Part shown: positions 1 through 10,594 of the stretch, one piece after another | Numbering within the stretch: position 1 is the first letter of the stretch | Layout of the letters: every line of letters begins with the position of its first letter | From: Rubrivivax rivuli | GTDB lineage: Bacteria; Pseudomonadota; Gammaproteobacteria; Burkholderiales; Burkholderiaceae_C | Direction: 5' to 3' | DNA length: 64,000 nucleotides | Assembly: GCF_004016505.1 (NCBI RefSeq) | Contig: NZ_SACR01000002.1 | Location: forward strand, 62,001 to 126,000 | Translations under genes and position numbers: made by a program | The notes under the pieces: model-generated | The model's database searches: none | Told to the model about the DNA's origin: nothing | Seen by the model: the letters and a program-made list of their open reading frames with translations, nothing else

Positions 1-29
1 GTGTCGGGCAGGCATGCGGCCCGCAGCGC

Positions 30-851
30 TCAGGCGCCGGCGCGCACCGGCGGCGCCAGCTCGGCGTGGGCGGCCAGCCAGGCCTCGGCGGCACGGCCGT
101 CGCCCTGCGAAGGGTGGAAGTCTTCGCGCAGGTAGCGCCGGCCGTGCACGATGCTGTGGCGCAGCAGCCCGTCGCGGCCCATCAGCAGGTGCCAGGCACC
201 GGCCCAGGTGGCGGGGCGCCACCAATGGCCGTCGCGCCAGAGGTTGTGCAGGGTCTGGCGCGCCACGTCCAGTGCGAAATGCGTGGCGACGATGCGGAAG
301 ATGCGCACGCGCCAGGCGTGGTTGCCGCCAGCGGCCGTGTAGAGGTCGAAGGCCGTGCTGCGGTGTTCGCTCTCTTCGGCCGAGTGCCACAGCCACAGGT
401 CGCGCAGGCGCGGTTCGGCATCCGCCAGCGACTCGGGGTGGGCCAGCAGGTACTCGGCAAAGACCGCCGTCAGGTGTTCGGTCGCCGCGGTCACGGCCAG
501 CCAGTTGCGCGGGTCCAGCTCGGCCATCCGTTCGCGCCGCTGGGCGATGCGCCCTTCCCAGTGGTTCACATAGCCCTGGGCGGTGAGCTGTTCGTTGAAC
601 AGCGTGTGGATGCGCCGGTGCGTGGCCTCCTGCCCAATGAAACCCTTCACTTCGTCAGCGAAGCGCGCCTGCTGCTCCGGCGACAGCTGCTGCACGCCCA
701 GCTTCACGCTGTCGATGAAGAGCTGCTCGCCCGCCGGGAAGCTCATCGACAGCGCGTTGAAGAAGGCGCTGCGGAAGGCACAGCCGCCCGCCCAATGGCG
801 GGCGAAGGGTGTCTTCAGGTCGACGAGCAGGCGGCGAACGGTGAGGTTCAT
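30..851 (-). CDS. Predicted metal-dependent hydrolase, PF10118-like
   Basis: A 273-residue cytosolic protein with no signal peptide. Acidic/histidine pairs typical of a di-metal helical bundle are visible: QEATH in the first third and EESEH in the second half, each a Glu-x-x-His, with further Glu residues in the GEQ and EHL segments. This pattern and the length fit the uncharacterised metal-dependent hydrolase family PF10118; the substrate is unknown. The ATG lies 7 nt after the purL stop on the same strand, so it is probably co-transcribed with purL. A link to purine metabolism is only positional. The family assignment is from memory of its pattern, not from a search. Confidence 0.72.
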   Translation of the reverse strand: MNLTVRRLLVDLKTPFARHWAGGCAFRSAFFNALSMSFPAGEQLFIDSVKLGVQQLSPEQQARFADEVKGFIGQEATHRRIHTLFNEQLTAQGYVNHWEGRIAQRRERMAELDPRNWLAVTAATEHLTAVFAEYLLAHPESLADAEPRLRDLWLWHSAEESEHRSTAFDLYTAAGGNHAWRVRIFRIVATHFALDVARQTLHNLWRDGHWWRPATWAGAWHLLMGRDGLLRHSIVHGRRYLREDFHPSQGDGRAAEAWLAAHAELAPPVRAGA

Positions 852-858
852 GCAGGAC

Positions 859-3800
859 TCACTTCAAGGCCTGGCGGGCGTTGTGGAACATGCGCATCCA
901 CGGGCTGGGCGCACCGATGTTGCCCGAGGTCCAGCTCATCTGCACGTTGCGGAACACACGCTCGGGGTGCGGCATCAGCACCGTGAAGCGGCCGTCGGCC
1001 GTGGTCACGCTGGTCAGGCCGCCGGGGCTGCCGTTGGGGTTGGCCGGGTAAGCCTCAGTGGCGCGGCCGTGGTTATCCACGAAACGCATCGCCGCGTGCA
1101 CGGCCTGCGCGTCGCCGCGCTGGCTGAAATCGGCAAAACCCTCGCCATGCGCCACGGCGATGGGCAAGCGGCTGCCGGCCATGCCCGTGAAGAAGAGGCT
1201 GGGGCTCTGCAGGATTTCCACCAGGCTCAGCCGCGCCTCGAACTGCTCGCTCTTGTTGCGCGTGAACTTCGGCCAGGCCTGCGTGCCGGGGATGATGCTC
1301 GCCAGCGCGGCCATCATCTGGCAGCCGTTGCACACGCCCAGGGCCAGGGTGTCGGGGCGGTTGAAGAAGGCCGCGAACTGCTCGGCCAGGGCCGGGTTGA
1401 AGAGGATGCTGCGCGCCCAGCCCTCGCCGGCGCCCAGGGTGTCACCGTAGCTGAAGCCGCCGCAGGCCACCAGACCCTGGAAATCGGCCAGCTTCGCGCG
1501 GCCCGCCTGCAGGTCGCTCATGTGCACGTCGAAGGTGTCGAAGCCAGCGGCGTGCATCGCGTAGCTCATCTCGACGTGCGAGTTCACGCCCTGCTCGCGC
1601 AGGATGGCCATCTTCGGGCGCGTGCTCAGCACGGCGGGTGCGCTGCCCGCGTCGAAGGTCAGGTGCACGTGCAAGCCGGGGTCGTCGGCCACGCCGGCCG
1701 CGGCGTGTTCGCTGTCGGCGCAGGCCGGGTTGTCGCGGCCTTGCGCGATGCGCCAGCTCACCTCGTCCCACTGCTGCTGCAGCGTGTGCAGCGGGGCGCT
1801 GAACTGCAGCTTGGTGTCGCGCCACACCTCCACCACGCCGCGCTCGTTGGGCTTGCCGATGAAGTGCGCGTGGCGGCTCAGGCCGTGCTCGCGCAGCGTG
1901 GCCATCACCTCGTTGCGCTGCGCGGTCGGCACCTGCAGCACCACGCCGAGTTCTTCGTTGAACAGGGCCTTGAGCATCAGCTCGTTGCGGCGCTCGCTCA
2001 CCTGGCTGGCCCAGTTCTTGGAATCCCCGTACTCGGCGAAGCTGTCGTTGATGCCGTCGCCTTCGGTGACGAGGATGTCGACGTTCAGGCTCACGCCCAG
2101 GTGGCCCGCGAAGGCCATCTCGCACACCGCCGCCCACAGGCCGCCGTCGCTGCGGTCGTGATAAGCCAGCAGGCAGCCTTGCGCGCGCAGCGCGTTGACG
2201 GCGGCGACCAGGTTCTTCAGCAACTGCGGGTCGTCGAGGTCAGGAACCTCGTGGCCGAACTGGCCCAGCACCTGCGCCAGCATGCTGCCGGCCATGCGCT
2301 TGCGGCCTTCGCCGAGGTCGACAAGGATCAGCGTGGTGTCGCCCGGCTGCAGCTGCGGCGTCAGCGTGCCCCGCACGTCGGGCAGCGTGGCAAACGCCGT
2401 GACGATCAGCGAGACCGGCGCTGTCACCTGCTTCGTCGCGCCGTTGTCGGACCAGCGCGTCTTCATCGACAGCGAATCCTTGCCCACCGGGATGCCGATG
2501 CCCAAAGCCGGGCACAACTCCAGGCCCACGGCCTTCACCGTGTCGTAGAGCGCCGCGTCTTCACCCGGCTCGCCACAGGCAGCCATCCAGTTGGCGCTGA
2601 GCTTCACGCGCGGCAGCTCGATGGGCGCCGCCAGCAGGTTGGTGACGGCCTCGCCCACGGCCATGCGGCCGGAAGCGGGGGCGTCCAGCGCGGCCAGCGG
2701 CGTGCGCTCGCCCATGGCCATGGCCTCGCCGCGGAAGCCGCTGTAGTCGGCCAGCGTCACGGCGCAGTCGGCCACCGGCACCTGCCAGGGGCCGACCATG
2801 GGGTCGCGGTGGTTCAGGCCGCCCACGGTGCGGTCGCCGATCGTCACGAGGAAACGCTTGCTCGCCACCGTGGGGTGGCGCAGCACGTCCAGCGCCACGG
2901 TCTCCAGCTTCACGCCCGTCAGGTCCAGCGGCTTTTCGCTGCGCGCCATGCGGGCCACGTCGCGGTGCATCTTGGGCGGCTTGCCGAGCAGCACGTCCAT
3001 GGGCATGTCGATCACGCGATCGCCGCCCGGGCCGTCTTCCAGCACCAGTTCGCGTTCGCTGGTGGCCACGCCCACCACGGCATAAGGGCAGCGCTCGCGC
3101 GCGGCCATCTGCTCGAAGAGCGGCATCAGCTCGGGGTTGATGGCCAGGACGTAGCGCTCCTGGCTTTCGTTGCACCAGATCTCCTTGGGCGCCAGGCCGC
3201 TTTCTTCCAGCGGCACCTTGCGCAGGTCGAAGGTGGCGCCCTGCCCTGCGCCGTCCACCAGCTCGGGGAAGGCGTTGCTGATGCCACCAGCGCCCACGTC
3301 GTGGATGGCGACGATGGGGTTCATCGCGCCCTGCGCCCAGCAGTGGTTGATGACTTCCTGCGCCCGGCGCTGGATCTCGGGGTTGCCGCGCTGCACGCTG
3401 TCGAAATCGAGCGCGGCGGTGTTGCTGCCGGCGGCCATGCTGCTGGCGGCACCGCCGCCCATGCCGATGCGCATGCCCGGCCCGCCCAGCTGCACCAGCA
3501 GCGTGCCCGCGCCGAAAGGCAGCTTCTTGACCTGGCTCTCGCTGATGCTGCCCAGCCCGCCGGCGATCATGATGGGCTTGTGGTAACCGCGCTGCACGCC
3601 GGCCACGGGCATCTCGAAGACGCGGAAGTAGCCGCCCAGGTTGGGCCGGCCGAACTCGTTGTTGAAGGCCGCGCCGCCCAGCGGGCCCTCGGTCATGATC
3701 TGCAAGGGGCTGGCGATGTGCGCCGGCTTGCCGATGGGGTTCTGCTCCCAAGGTTCGTTCGTGCCCGGCAGGTGCAGGTTGCTGACGCTGAAGCCCGTCA

Positions 3801-4842
3801 CGCCCGCCTTGGACCGCGCGCCGCGACCGGTGGCGCCTTCGTCGCGGATCTCGCCGCCCGCGCCCGTGCTGGCGCCCGGGAAGGGGCTGATGGCCGTGGG
3901 GTGGTTGTGCGTCTCCACCTTCATCAGCACGTGCGTGGTCTCCTCCCGCGGGCCGTAGGCCGGCGCGTTGGTGAAACCTTGCGGCAGCCAGCGCGTGGCC
4001 GGGCCGCCTTCCATCACCGCGGCGTTGTCGTCGTAGGCCACCACCGTGTGCTGCGGGCTGGTCTTCTCGGTGTGCCGGATCATCCCGAACATCGAGTGCG
4101 GCTGTTCCACGCCATCGATGGTGAACTTCGCGTTGAAGATCTTGTGGCGGCAGTGCTCGCTGTTGGCCTGCGCGAACATCATCAGCTCGACGTCGCTGGG
4201 GTTGCGGCCCAGCTGCGTGAAGGCGGCCACCAGGTAGTCGATCTCGTCGTCGCTCAGTGCCAGGCCGAACTCGGTGTTGGCCGTGACCAAGGCGGCTCGG
4301 CCGGCGCCGAGCACGTCCACATGCGCCAGCGGCGCGGCCGGCTGCACGTCGAAGAGGTGGCGCGCGGCCTCGCGCTCGAAGGCCACGCTCTCGGTCATGC
4401 GGTCGTGCAGCTCGGCGGCCACGGCTGCGCGCTCTTCGGCACTCAGCGGCTTGGGCGAACCCATGCCCAGCAGCGGCGCCTTCAGCGTGAGCACGAACTC
4501 GGTGACGCGCTCCAGCCGGTGCAGCTGCAGCCCCACGTTGCGGGCGATGTCGCTGGCCTTGCTGGCCCAGGGCGAGACGGTGCCCAGGCGCGGCATCACC
4601 ACCACGCGTTCGCCGCTGGCGGGGCCGGTGTAGGCGTCGCCGTAGGTCAGCAGCGCGGCCAGCTTGTCCACCTCGGCGCCTGACGGCGCAGCATCGAAGC
4701 CGGCCCAGTGCACGTGGCGCGCGGCCACACCGGTGATGCGCGGGCAGGCCGCCTGCAGGCGCGCCAGCAGGGCCTGGGCGCGGAAGGCCGAGAGCGCGGC
4801 GCCGCCCTCGAAGTGCATCAGATGGAGCGGCGTGGCAGTCAT
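859..4842 (-). CDS. purL: Phosphoribosylformylglycinamidine synthase (single-chain PurL)
   Basis: Fourth step of de novo purine synthesis: FGAR + Gln + ATP to FGAM. The 1327-residue length is that of the large single-chain proteobacterial enzyme. An N-terminal region leads into two AIR-synthase-like halves (for example [17 protein letters not shown]) and a C-terminal class I glutaminase domain. The glutaminase nucleophile is the first Cys of GVCNGC, about residue 1171, with downstream HGEGF and MPHPERV supplying the His/Glu pair. The ATG at 4842 gives the full family N terminus. It is divergent from map across 72 bp and is followed at 7 nt by the PF10118-like gene. A TAAAAT hexamer on the minus strand at 4885-4890 could be its -10, but no good -35 is visible. 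Confidence 0.98.
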   Translation of the reverse strand: MTATPLHLMHFEGGAALSAFRAQALLARLQAACPRITGVAARHVHWAGFDAAPSGAEVDKLAALLTYGDAYTGPASGERVVVMPRLGTVSPWASKASDIARNVGLQLHRLERVTEFVLTLKAPLLGMGSPKPLSAEERAAVAAELHDRMTESVAFEREAARHLFDVQPAAPLAHVDVLGAGRAALVTANTEFGLALSDDEIDYLVAAFTQLGRNPSDVELMMFAQANSEHCRHKIFNAKFTIDGVEQPHSMFGMIRHTEKTSPQHTVVAYDDNAAVMEGGPATRWLPQGFTNAPAYGPREETTHVLMKVETHNHPTAISPFPGASTGAGGEIRDEGATGRGARSKAGVTGFSVSNLHLPGTNEPWEQNPIGKPAHIASPLQIMTEGPLGGAAFNNEFGRPNLGGYFRVFEMPVAGVQRGYHKPIMIAGGLGSISESQVKKLPFGAGTLLVQLGGPGMRIGMGGGAASSMAAGSNTAALDFDSVQRGNPEIQRRAQEVINHCWAQGAMNPIVAIHDVGAGGISNAFPELVDGAGQGATFDLRKVPLEESGLAPKEIWCNESQERYVLAINPELMPLFEQMAARERCPYAVVGVATSERELVLEDGPGGDRVIDMPMDVLLGKPPKMHRDVARMARSEKPLDLTGVKLETVALDVLRHPTVASKRFLVTIGDRTVGGLNHRDPMVGPWQVPVADCAVTLADYSGFRGEAMAMGERTPLAALDAPASGRMAVGEAVTNLLAAPIELPRVKLSANWMAACGEPGEDAALYDTVKAVGLELCPALGIGIPVGKDSLSMKTRWSDNGATKQVTAPVSLIVTAFATLPDVRGTLTPQLQPGDTTLILVDLGEGRKRMAGSMLAQVLGQFGHEVPDLDDPQLLKNLVAAVNALRAQGCLLAYHDRSDGGLWAAVCEMAFAGHLGVSLNVDILVTEGDGINDSFAEYGDSKNWASQVSERRNELMLKALFNEELGVVLQVPTAQRNEVMATLREHGLSRHAHFIGKPNERGVVEVWRDTKLQFSAPLHTLQQQWDEVSWRIAQGRDNPACADSEHAAAGVADDPGLHVHLTFDAGSAPAVLSTRPKMAILREQGVNSHVEMSYAMHAAGFDTFDVHMSDLQAGRAKLADFQGLVACGGFSYGDTLGAGEGWARSILFNPALAEQFAAFFNRPDTLALGVCNGCQMMAALASIIPGTQAWPKFTRNKSEQFEARLSLVEILQSPSLFFTGMAGSRLPIAVAHGEGFADFSQRGDAQAVHAAMRFVDNHGRATEAYPANPNGSPGGLTSVTTADGRFTVLMPHPERVFRNVQMSWTSGNIGAPSPWMRMFHNARQALK

Positions 4843-4899
4843 GCAGACCCGGCAGGTTCCGGTGGGCAGGAGGGGGAGCCGGCGATTTTAGGGCCCCGG

Positions 4900-4908
4900 T
4901 GGGATAAT
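4900..4908 (+). promoter_or_regulatory. Possible extended -10 promoter of map (leaderless geometry)
   Basis: TGG followed by GATAAT forms an extended -10 element. The hexamer ends at 4908 and the map ATG begins at 4915, so transcription would start at or next to the start codon. No Shine-Dalgarno sequence precedes the ATG and no convincing -35 is present, consistent with an extended -10 promoter and a leaderless mRNA. This is inference from sequence only. Confidence 0.4.
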
Positions 4909-4914
4909 CCCGGG

Positions 4915-5793
4915 ATGGCCATCACCCTCAAATCCGCCGCCGAGATCGAAGGCATGCGCCTGGCCGGCCGGCTGGCCAGCGAAGTGCTGGACATGCTCAC
5001 CCCCCACGTCAAGCCCGGTGTCACCACCAAGGAGCTTGACCGCCTCGCGCACGACCACATGGTGAACGTGCAGGGCGGCATCCCGGCCACGCTGGGCTAC
5101 CAGCCGCCGGGCTACCCGGCCTACCCGGCCTCGATGTGCACCAGCCTCAACGAGGTGGTGTGCCACGGCATCCCCGACGACCGCCCGCTGAAGAACGGCG
5201 ACATCGTCAACATCGACGTCACCGTCATCAAGGACGGCTGGCACGGCGACAACAGCCGCATGTTCGTGGTGGGCGAAGGCAGCATCGCCGCCAGGCGCCT
5301 GTGCCAGATCACCTTCGACGCCATGTGGAAGGGCATCGTGAAGGTCAAGCCCGGCGCACGCCTGGGCGACATCGGCCATGCCATCCAGACCTTCGCCGAA
5401 ACCGCCGGCTTCACCGTGGTGCGCGAGTTCTGCGGCCACGGCGTCGGCAAGCGCTTCCACGAAGAGCCGCAGGTGCTGCACTACGGCCGCCCAGGCACGC
5501 TGGAAGAACTGGTGCCGGGCATGATCTTCACGATCGAGCCCATGATCAACGCCGGCAAGCGCGACATCAAGGAAGACCGCAAGGGCAACCGCCCCTACGA
5601 CGGCTGGACCATCGTCACGCGCGACCGCAGCCTCTCGGCGCAGTGGGAGCACACCGTGCTCGTCACCGAGACGGGCTACGAGGTGCTGACGGTCAGCGAC
5701 GGCAGCCCGCCGCCGCCGGCTTTCGCGCCGCTGGGCTACGGCTCGGTGCTGGTGCCGGCGGCCTGCCGGGCGCCGAGCCTGGTCACCTCCTGA
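4915..5793 (+). CDS. map: Type I methionine aminopeptidase
   Basis: Removes the initiator methionine from nascent proteins. The 292-residue pita-bread fold enzyme shows all five metal ligands of the family: the two Asp in NIDVTVIKDGWHGDNS, His in CGHGVGKRFHEEP, Glu in FTIEPMI and Glu in QWEHTVLVTE. The start is placed at the ATG beginning MAITLKSAAEIEGM, which matches the usual betaproteobacterial N terminus; the reading frame is open further upstream but that part does not resemble Map. It is about 25 residues longer than E. coli Map because of a Pro/Ala-rich C-terminal tail after the last conserved block. glnD follows 17 nt downstream on the same strand. Confidence 0.97.
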   Translation: MAITLKSAAEIEGMRLAGRLASEVLDMLTPHVKPGVTTKELDRLAHDHMVNVQGGIPATLGYQPPGYPAYPASMCTSLNEVVCHGIPDDRPLKNGDIVNIDVTVIKDGWHGDNSRMFVVGEGSIAARRLCQITFDAMWKGIVKVKPGARLGDIGHAIQTFAETAGFTVVREFCGHGVGKRFHEEPQVLHYGRPGTLEELVPGMIFTIEPMINAGKRDIKEDRKGNRPYDGWTIVTRDRSLSAQWEHTVLVTETGYEVLTVSDGSPPPPAFAPLGYGSVLVPAACRAPSLVTS

Positions 5794-5810
5794 GCGCCGG
5801 AGCCGCGCGC

Positions 5811-8429
5811 GTGGCCGAGGCCGCCGCCAGCATCGGTGCCCTGCGCGCGCGCTTCCGCGACGGCAAAGCCGAACTGCTGGCGGGCTTTGCGGCGGCCCGC
5901 GCCACCGCGCCAGCCGCCGGCCGCCTGGTGCGGGCCCTGGCACGGCATGTCGACGGCACCCTGGCCGAACTCTGGCGCGGCGCAGGGCTGCCGGCGGGGG
6001 CGGCGCTGGTGGCTGTGGGCGGCTATGGCCGGGGCGAGCTCTTCCCGCACTCCGATGTCGACGTGCTGCTGCTGCTGCCCGACAACGCCTCGCCGCCCGA
6101 CGAAGCCACCGCCGCCGCGGTGAGCGCCTTCGTCACCGCTTGCTGGGACATCGGCCTGGAGATCGGCTCCTCGGTGCGCACTGTCGACGAGTGCGTGGCC
6201 GAGGCCGCGCGTGATGTGACGGTGCAGACGGCGCTGCTCGAATCGCGCCTCGTGGCGGGCGCGCGGCGGCTGTTCACGCGCTTCACGAAGGTGCACCAGG
6301 CCGCCATCGACCCCAAGGCCTTCCTGCGCGCCAAGACGCTGGAGATGCAGCAGCGCCACGTCAAGTACGAAGGCACGCCCTACTCGCTGGAGCCCAACTG
6401 CAAGGAAAGCCCCGGCGGCCTGCGCGACCTGCAGGTGGTGGTGTGGGTGGCGCGTGCCGCCGGCCTGGGGCGCACCTGGGCCGAACTGGCCGCCAAGGGG
6501 CTGATCACGCCCTTCGAGGCCTCGCAGCTGATGAAGCACGAAGGCACGCTCAAGCTCATCCGCGCACGCCTGCACACGGTGGCGCGGCGGCGCGAAGACC
6601 GCCTGGTCTTCGACCTGCAGACCGCCACCGCCGAGAGCTTCGGCTACAAGGCCACGAAGGAGCAGCGCAGCTCCGAAGTGCTGATGCGCCACTACTACTG
6701 GGCGGCCAAGGCGGTGACGCAGCTGAACCAGATCCTGATGCTCAACATCGAAGAGCGCATCAACGGCTCGGCAGACGCCCCCATGCGCCCGATCACCGCG
6801 CGCTTCTTCGACCGCGCCGGCATGCTGGAAGTGGCGCACGACGATCTCTACACCGAGAACCCGCACGCCATCCTGGAGACCTTCCTGGTCTTCGCGCAGA
6901 CGCCCGGCCTGCAGGGCCTGAGCGCCCGCACGCTGCGGGCCCTCTACAACGCGCGCAACGTGATGGACGCGAAGTTCCGCCGCGACCCCATCAACCGCGA
7001 GCTCTTCCTCGACATCCTGCGCCAGCCGCGCGGCATCACGCATGCCATGCGGCTGATGAACCAAACCAGCGTGCTCGGCCGCTACCTGTGGGCCTTCCGG
7101 CGCATCGTCGGGCGCATGCAGCACGACCTGTTCCATGTCTACACGGTCGACCAGCACATCCTGATGGTGGTGCGCAACGCGCGGCGCTTCTTCATCCCAG
7201 AGCATGCTCACGAGTACCCCTTCTGCAGCCAGCTGGCGGCGCAGTGGGACAAGCCCTGGCTGCTGTACGTGGCGGCGCTGTTCCACGACATCGCCAAGGG
7301 CCGTGGCGGCGATCACTCCGATCTCGGCAGCATCGAGGCGCGCCGCTTCTGCCGCGCCCACGGCCTGGGCCGCGAGGACGCCCAGCTGGTCGAGTTCCTC
7401 GTGCAGCACCATCTCACGATGAGCCGCATCGCCCAGAAGGAAGACCTCTCGGATTCCGACGTCATCGCCGGCTTCGCCAGGCTGGTGGGCACGCCGCGCC
7501 GCCTGACGGCGCTGTACCTGCTGACGGTGGCCGACATCCGCGGCACCAGCCCCAAGGTGTGGAACGCCTGGAAGGGCAAGCTGCTCGAGGACCTGTACCG
7601 CTACACGTTGCGGGCGCTGGGCGGCGCGCAGCCCAACCTCGACGCCGAGATCGAGGCGCGCAAGCAAGAGGCCCGGCAGAACCTGGCCCTGCACAGCGCG
7701 CTGCCCGGCACCGAAGAGCCGCTGTGGCAGACGCTGGAAGTGAGCTACTTCGCGCGCCATGACGCCGCCGACATCGCCTGGCACGCGCGCAGCCTGTGGC
7801 GCTACGTGAAGAGCCCGCTGCCTATCGTCAACGCCCGGCCCAGTTCGGTGGGCGACGGGCTGCAGGTGCTGGTGTACGCACCCGACCGGCCCGACCTCTT
7901 CGCGCGCATCTGCGGCTACTTCGACAACGCCGGCTTCAGCATCCTCGATGCCAAGGTGCACACCACCAAGGCCGGCTACGCGCTCGACACTTTCCAGGTG
8001 GTGGCCACGCAAGCCTGGAGCGACGCCGGCAGCGACCACGAACTCAAGTACCGCGATCTGGTCTCGCTGGTGGAAACGCAGCTCGGCCTGGCGCTGGCCA
8101 GCGAGGGCCCGCTGCCCGAGCCGCGCAGCGGCCGCGTCTCGCGCCGCGTGCGCAGCTTCCCCGTCACGCCGCGCGTCTCGCTGGCGCCTGACGAGCGCGC
8201 GCAGCGCTGGCTGCTCACGGTCTCGGCCAGCGACCGCTCGGGCCTGCTCTACGCCATCGCCCGCGTGCTGGGCCGCAACCACATCAACCTGCAGCTGGCC
8301 AAGATCACCACGCTGGGCGAACGCGTGGAAGACACCTTTCTCGTCGACGGCCCCGAGCTGCAGAAGAGCAAGGCCCAGCTGCGCATCGAGAGCGAACTGC
8401 TCGATGCGGTGGCGGCTTCAGGCGGCTGA
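5811..8429 (+). CDS. glnD: [Protein-PII] uridylyltransferase / uridylyl-removing enzyme
   Basis: Senses glutamine and adds or removes UMP on PII proteins, controlling nitrogen assimilation. From the GTG start it has about 872 residues, normal for GlnD. Domains in order: nucleotidyltransferase with GGYGRGEL then SDVDVLLLL; a linker region with LEPNCKESPGGLRDLQ; an HD phosphohydrolase domain (LFHDIAKGRGGDHS); and two C-terminal ACT domains (around APDRPDLFARI and ASDRSGLLYAIA). I chose the GTG at 5811 because similarity begins just after it (VAEAAASIGALRARF) and the open frame before it is antisense-like junk inside map. The short map-glnD gap suggests co-transcription, as is common in Burkholderiales. 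Confidence 0.95.
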   Translation: MAEAAASIGALRARFRDGKAELLAGFAAARATAPAAGRLVRALARHVDGTLAELWRGAGLPAGAALVAVGGYGRGELFPHSDVDVLLLLPDNASPPDEATAAAVSAFVTACWDIGLEIGSSVRTVDECVAEAARDVTVQTALLESRLVAGARRLFTRFTKVHQAAIDPKAFLRAKTLEMQQRHVKYEGTPYSLEPNCKESPGGLRDLQVVVWVARAAGLGRTWAELAAKGLITPFEASQLMKHEGTLKLIRARLHTVARRREDRLVFDLQTATAESFGYKATKEQRSSEVLMRHYYWAAKAVTQLNQILMLNIEERINGSADAPMRPITARFFDRAGMLEVAHDDLYTENPHAILETFLVFAQTPGLQGLSARTLRALYNARNVMDAKFRRDPINRELFLDILRQPRGITHAMRLMNQTSVLGRYLWAFRRIVGRMQHDLFHVYTVDQHILMVVRNARRFFIPEHAHEYPFCSQLAAQWDKPWLLYVAALFHDIAKGRGGDHSDLGSIEARRFCRAHGLGREDAQLVEFLVQHHLTMSRIAQKEDLSDSDVIAGFARLVGTPRRLTALYLLTVADIRGTSPKVWNAWKGKLLEDLYRYTLRALGGAQPNLDAEIEARKQEARQNLALHSALPGTEEPLWQTLEVSYFARHDAADIAWHARSLWRYVKSPLPIVNARPSSVGDGLQVLVYAPDRPDLFARICGYFDNAGFSILDAKVHTTKAGYALDTFQVVATQAWSDAGSDHELKYRDLVSLVETQLGLALASEGPLPEPRSGRVSRRVRSFPVTPRVSLAPDERAQRWLLTVSASDRSGLLYAIARVLGRNHINLQLAKITTLGERVEDTFLVDGPELQKSKAQLRIESELLDAVAASGG

Positions 8430-8465
8430 AGCCGGGCCCGCCATCCCAGCCCCTCTCCCGCCGAC

Positions 8466-9560
8466 ATGAGCCTGCGCCGTATCACCGCCGCCGACGCCAT
8501 TGCACAGCTCGGCCAGTTCGATGCCGTGATCGATGCGCGCAGCGAAAGCGAACACGCCGAAGACCGCCTGCCCGGGGCCGTGAACTGGCCGGTGCTGAAC
8601 GACGCGCAGCGCGCCGACATCGGCACGCAGTACAAGCAGGTCTCGCCTTTCGATGCGCGCAAGCGCGGCGCGGTGATGGCGGCGCGCAACATCGCGCAGC
8701 ACATCGAGACGCACGCCGCCGAACTGCCGCGCAGCTGGCGGCCGCTGGTGTACTGCTGGCGCGGCGGCCAGCGCTCGGGCTCGCTGAGCCTGGTGCTGGG
8801 TGAGATCGGTTTCCAGGTGCAGGTGCTCGAAGGCGGCTACCGCGAGTTCCGCCGCGCCGTGCTGGCCGAGCTGGAGGTGCTGCCCGCGCGGCTGCAGTTC
8901 GTGGTGCTGTGTGGCCGAACCGGCAGCGCCAAGAGCCGGCTGCTGCAGGCGCTGGCCACCGAAGGCGCGCAGGTGCTCGACCTGGAGGCCATCGCCTGCC
9001 ACCGCGGCAGCGTGCTGGGCCCTGAACCGGGGCGCCCGCAGCCCTCGCAGAAGGCCTTTGAAACGCAGGTGTGGCAGGCCTTGCGCGCGCTGGACCCGGC
9101 GCGCCCGGTGTTCGTGGAAGGCGAGAGCCGCACCATCGGCCGGCTGCGCCTGCCCGAGGCGCTGACGGAGGCCGTGCGCGCCGCTCGGTGCCTGCAGGTG
9201 CAGATGCCGCTGGCCGCACGCGTGCAGTTCCTGCTGCAGGACTACGCGCACTTCGTGCGTGACACCGACAGCTTCTGCCAGCGCCTGGCCGCACTGCGCG
9301 AGCTGCGCGGCGCCGCGGTGGTGGAAGGCTGGCAGCAGCGCGCCCGCGCCGGGGCGCACGGCGGCGTGGTGGAAGAACTGCTGACGCTGCACTACGACCC
9401 GGTCTACGAGAAATCGATGGCCCGCAACTTCAAGCACTACGCGCAGGCCGAGGTGGTGGCCCTGGACAACGGAGATCCGTCCACCTTGCAGGCCGTGGCG
9501 GCCCGCTGGGCCGCAGCGCCCCTGCACCGGCCCCTGGAGACGCCGCATGTCCCAGCCTGA
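8466..9560 (+). CDS. mnmH: tRNA 2-selenouridine synthase
   Basis: Converts 2-thiouridine at the tRNA wobble position to 2-selenouridine (through a geranylated intermediate), using selenophosphate. The 364 residues comprise an N-terminal rhodanese domain with the active-site loop YCWRGGQRSGS (Cys97) and a C-terminal P-loop domain with CGRTGSAKSRLL. Length and both motifs match SelU/YbbB. It needs selenophosphate synthetase (SelD), which is not in this window. It overlaps the next gene by 14 nt, suggesting coupled expression. Confidence 0.95.
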   Translation: MSLRRITAADAIAQLGQFDAVIDARSESEHAEDRLPGAVNWPVLNDAQRADIGTQYKQVSPFDARKRGAVMAARNIAQHIETHAAELPRSWRPLVYCWRGGQRSGSLSLVLGEIGFQVQVLEGGYREFRRAVLAELEVLPARLQFVVLCGRTGSAKSRLLQALATEGAQVLDLEAIACHRGSVLGPEPGRPQPSQKAFETQVWQALRALDPARPVFVEGESRTIGRLRLPEALTEAVRAARCLQVQMPLAARVQFLLQDYAHFVRDTDSFCQRLAALRELRGAAVVEGWQQRARAGAHGGVVEELLTLHYDPVYEKSMARNFKHYAQAEVVALDNGDPSTLQAVAARWAAAPLHRPLETPHVPA

Positions 9561-10332
9561 GCGACGTACCGCGGCCTTGCGCGTCCGTCCGGTGCCGGCC
9601 ACGCGGCCGCTGCAGTGGCTGGCCCTGGGCTGGGCCGACCTGTGGCGCTGCCCGCTGCCGGGCCTGCTGCACGGCGCGCTGGCGGCGGCTTTCGGCGCGC
9701 TGCTGCTGACCCTCGCGCGCGACCGCTTCTGGGCCCTGGCGGGCAGTTTCAGCGGCTTCCTGCTGGTGGCACCGGTGGTGGCCACCGGCCTCTACGCCGT
9801 GAGCCGCGCGCTGGAACAGGGCCAGCGGCCCACGCTGCGCACCGCGCTGGCCGCATGGCGCCCCCGGGACCACCGCCTCGTCGTCTTCGGTCTGCTGCTG
9901 GCCTTGGCCGGCACCGGCTGGGTGTTGACCTCGGCATCCTTGATCACGCGCTTCGCGCCAGCGCCGGTGGGCAGCCCGGCCGATTTCCTGCGCGTGGTGG
10001 TGCTCAGCGACCACAGCCTGCTCTTCGAAATCTGGCTGATGCTTGGCAGCGCGCTGGCCGCACCCATGTTCATCAGCAGCGTGGTCGCCCTGCCCCTGCT
10101 GCTGGACCGCCCGCACAGCGTGCTGCAGGCGGTGATGACCAGCGCCAGCGCGGCCCTGGCCAGCCCGCCGGCAATGGCGCTGTGGGCCACGCTCATCCTC
10201 GTGCTCACGCTCGTCGGCATGGCCAGCTTCATGGTGGGCCTCGTGGTGGTGGTGCCCTGGCTCGCGCACGCCAGCTGGCACGCCTACCGCGATCTGGTGC
10301 CACCCGACGAAGCCGCCGGGGCGCCAGCCTGA
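9547..10332 (+). CDS. DUF2189-like integral membrane protein
   Basis: A 261-residue protein with about six hydrophobic helices visible by eye (for example [55 protein letters not shown]). The motif ending [17 protein letters not shown], about 20 residues before the C terminus, is typical of the DUF2189 family, found in Proteobacteria near respiratory genes but without a known biochemical role. The start ATG lies inside mnmH (14-nt overlap) and its TGA overlaps the next gene's ATG by one base, so the three genes form a tightly coupled unit. Confidence 0.8.
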   Translation: MSQPERRTAALRVRPVPATRPLQWLALGWADLWRCPLPGLLHGALAAAFGALLLTLARDRFWALAGSFSGFLLVAPVVATGLYAVSRALEQGQRPTLRTALAAWRPRDHRLVVFGLLLALAGTGWVLTSASLITRFAPAPVGSPADFLRVVVLSDHSLLFEIWLMLGSALAAPMFISSVVALPLLLDRPHSVLQAVMTSASAALASPPAMALWATLILVLTLVGMASFMVGLVVVVPWLAHASWHAYRDLVPPDEAAGAPA

Positions 10333-10541
10333 TGTTCGGCTACACCGAAGAGCAGATCGCGCAGTTCGGGCTCACCTTCGGGGTGGGCGCGTTCATGCTC
10401 TACATGGCCTTCATCATCTGGCAGCTGGCACGCGAATCGAAGGCTGGGCGCTTCGGCACCTTCGTGCTCTTCCTGGCTTTGGGTTTCGGGCTCGTGGGCT
10501 TCGCGGCCAAGAGCGTCATCAAGTTCTTCATCGACGGCTGA
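10332..10541 (+). CDS. Small two-helix membrane protein, DUF2788
   Basis: A 69-residue protein with two membrane helices (around [21 protein letters not shown] and [18 protein letters not shown]) and a short charged loop, [10 protein letters not shown], between them. Length and the C terminus [10 protein letters not shown] fit the DUF2788 family of small inner-membrane proteins. Its function is not known. The ATG overlaps the preceding stop (TGATG), so translation is probably coupled. It is the last gene before a strong bidirectional terminator. Confidence 0.8.
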   Translation: MFGYTEEQIAQFGLTFGVGAFMLYMAFIIWQLARESKAGRFGTFVLFLALGFGLVGFAAKSVIKFFIDG

Positions 10542-10547
10542 GCATGC

Positions 10548-10573
10548 AAAAGGCGGCCCGCAGGCCGCCTTTT
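10548..10573. terminator. Bidirectional intrinsic terminator
   Basis: A perfect hairpin with arms AAAAGGCGGC and GCCGCCTTTT around a 6-nt loop. It lies 7 bp after the plus-strand DUF2788 stop and 22 bp after the minus-strand phaB stop. The T run on one side and A run on the other let it serve both convergent units. Confidence 0.9.
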
Positions 10574-10594
10574 GAACAGGTGCAGCGCAGGCGC

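Noticed and set aside
583..4683. A 1366-codon open frame on the plus strand opposite purL
   Set aside because: It is antisense to a clearly conserved purL; GC-rich third positions keep the opposite frame open. The His/Ala/Gly/Arg-rich translation shows no family pattern.
5736..8282. An 848-codon minus-strand frame opposite glnD
   Set aside because: Same cause: antisense of glnD with biased composition and no recognisable domains.
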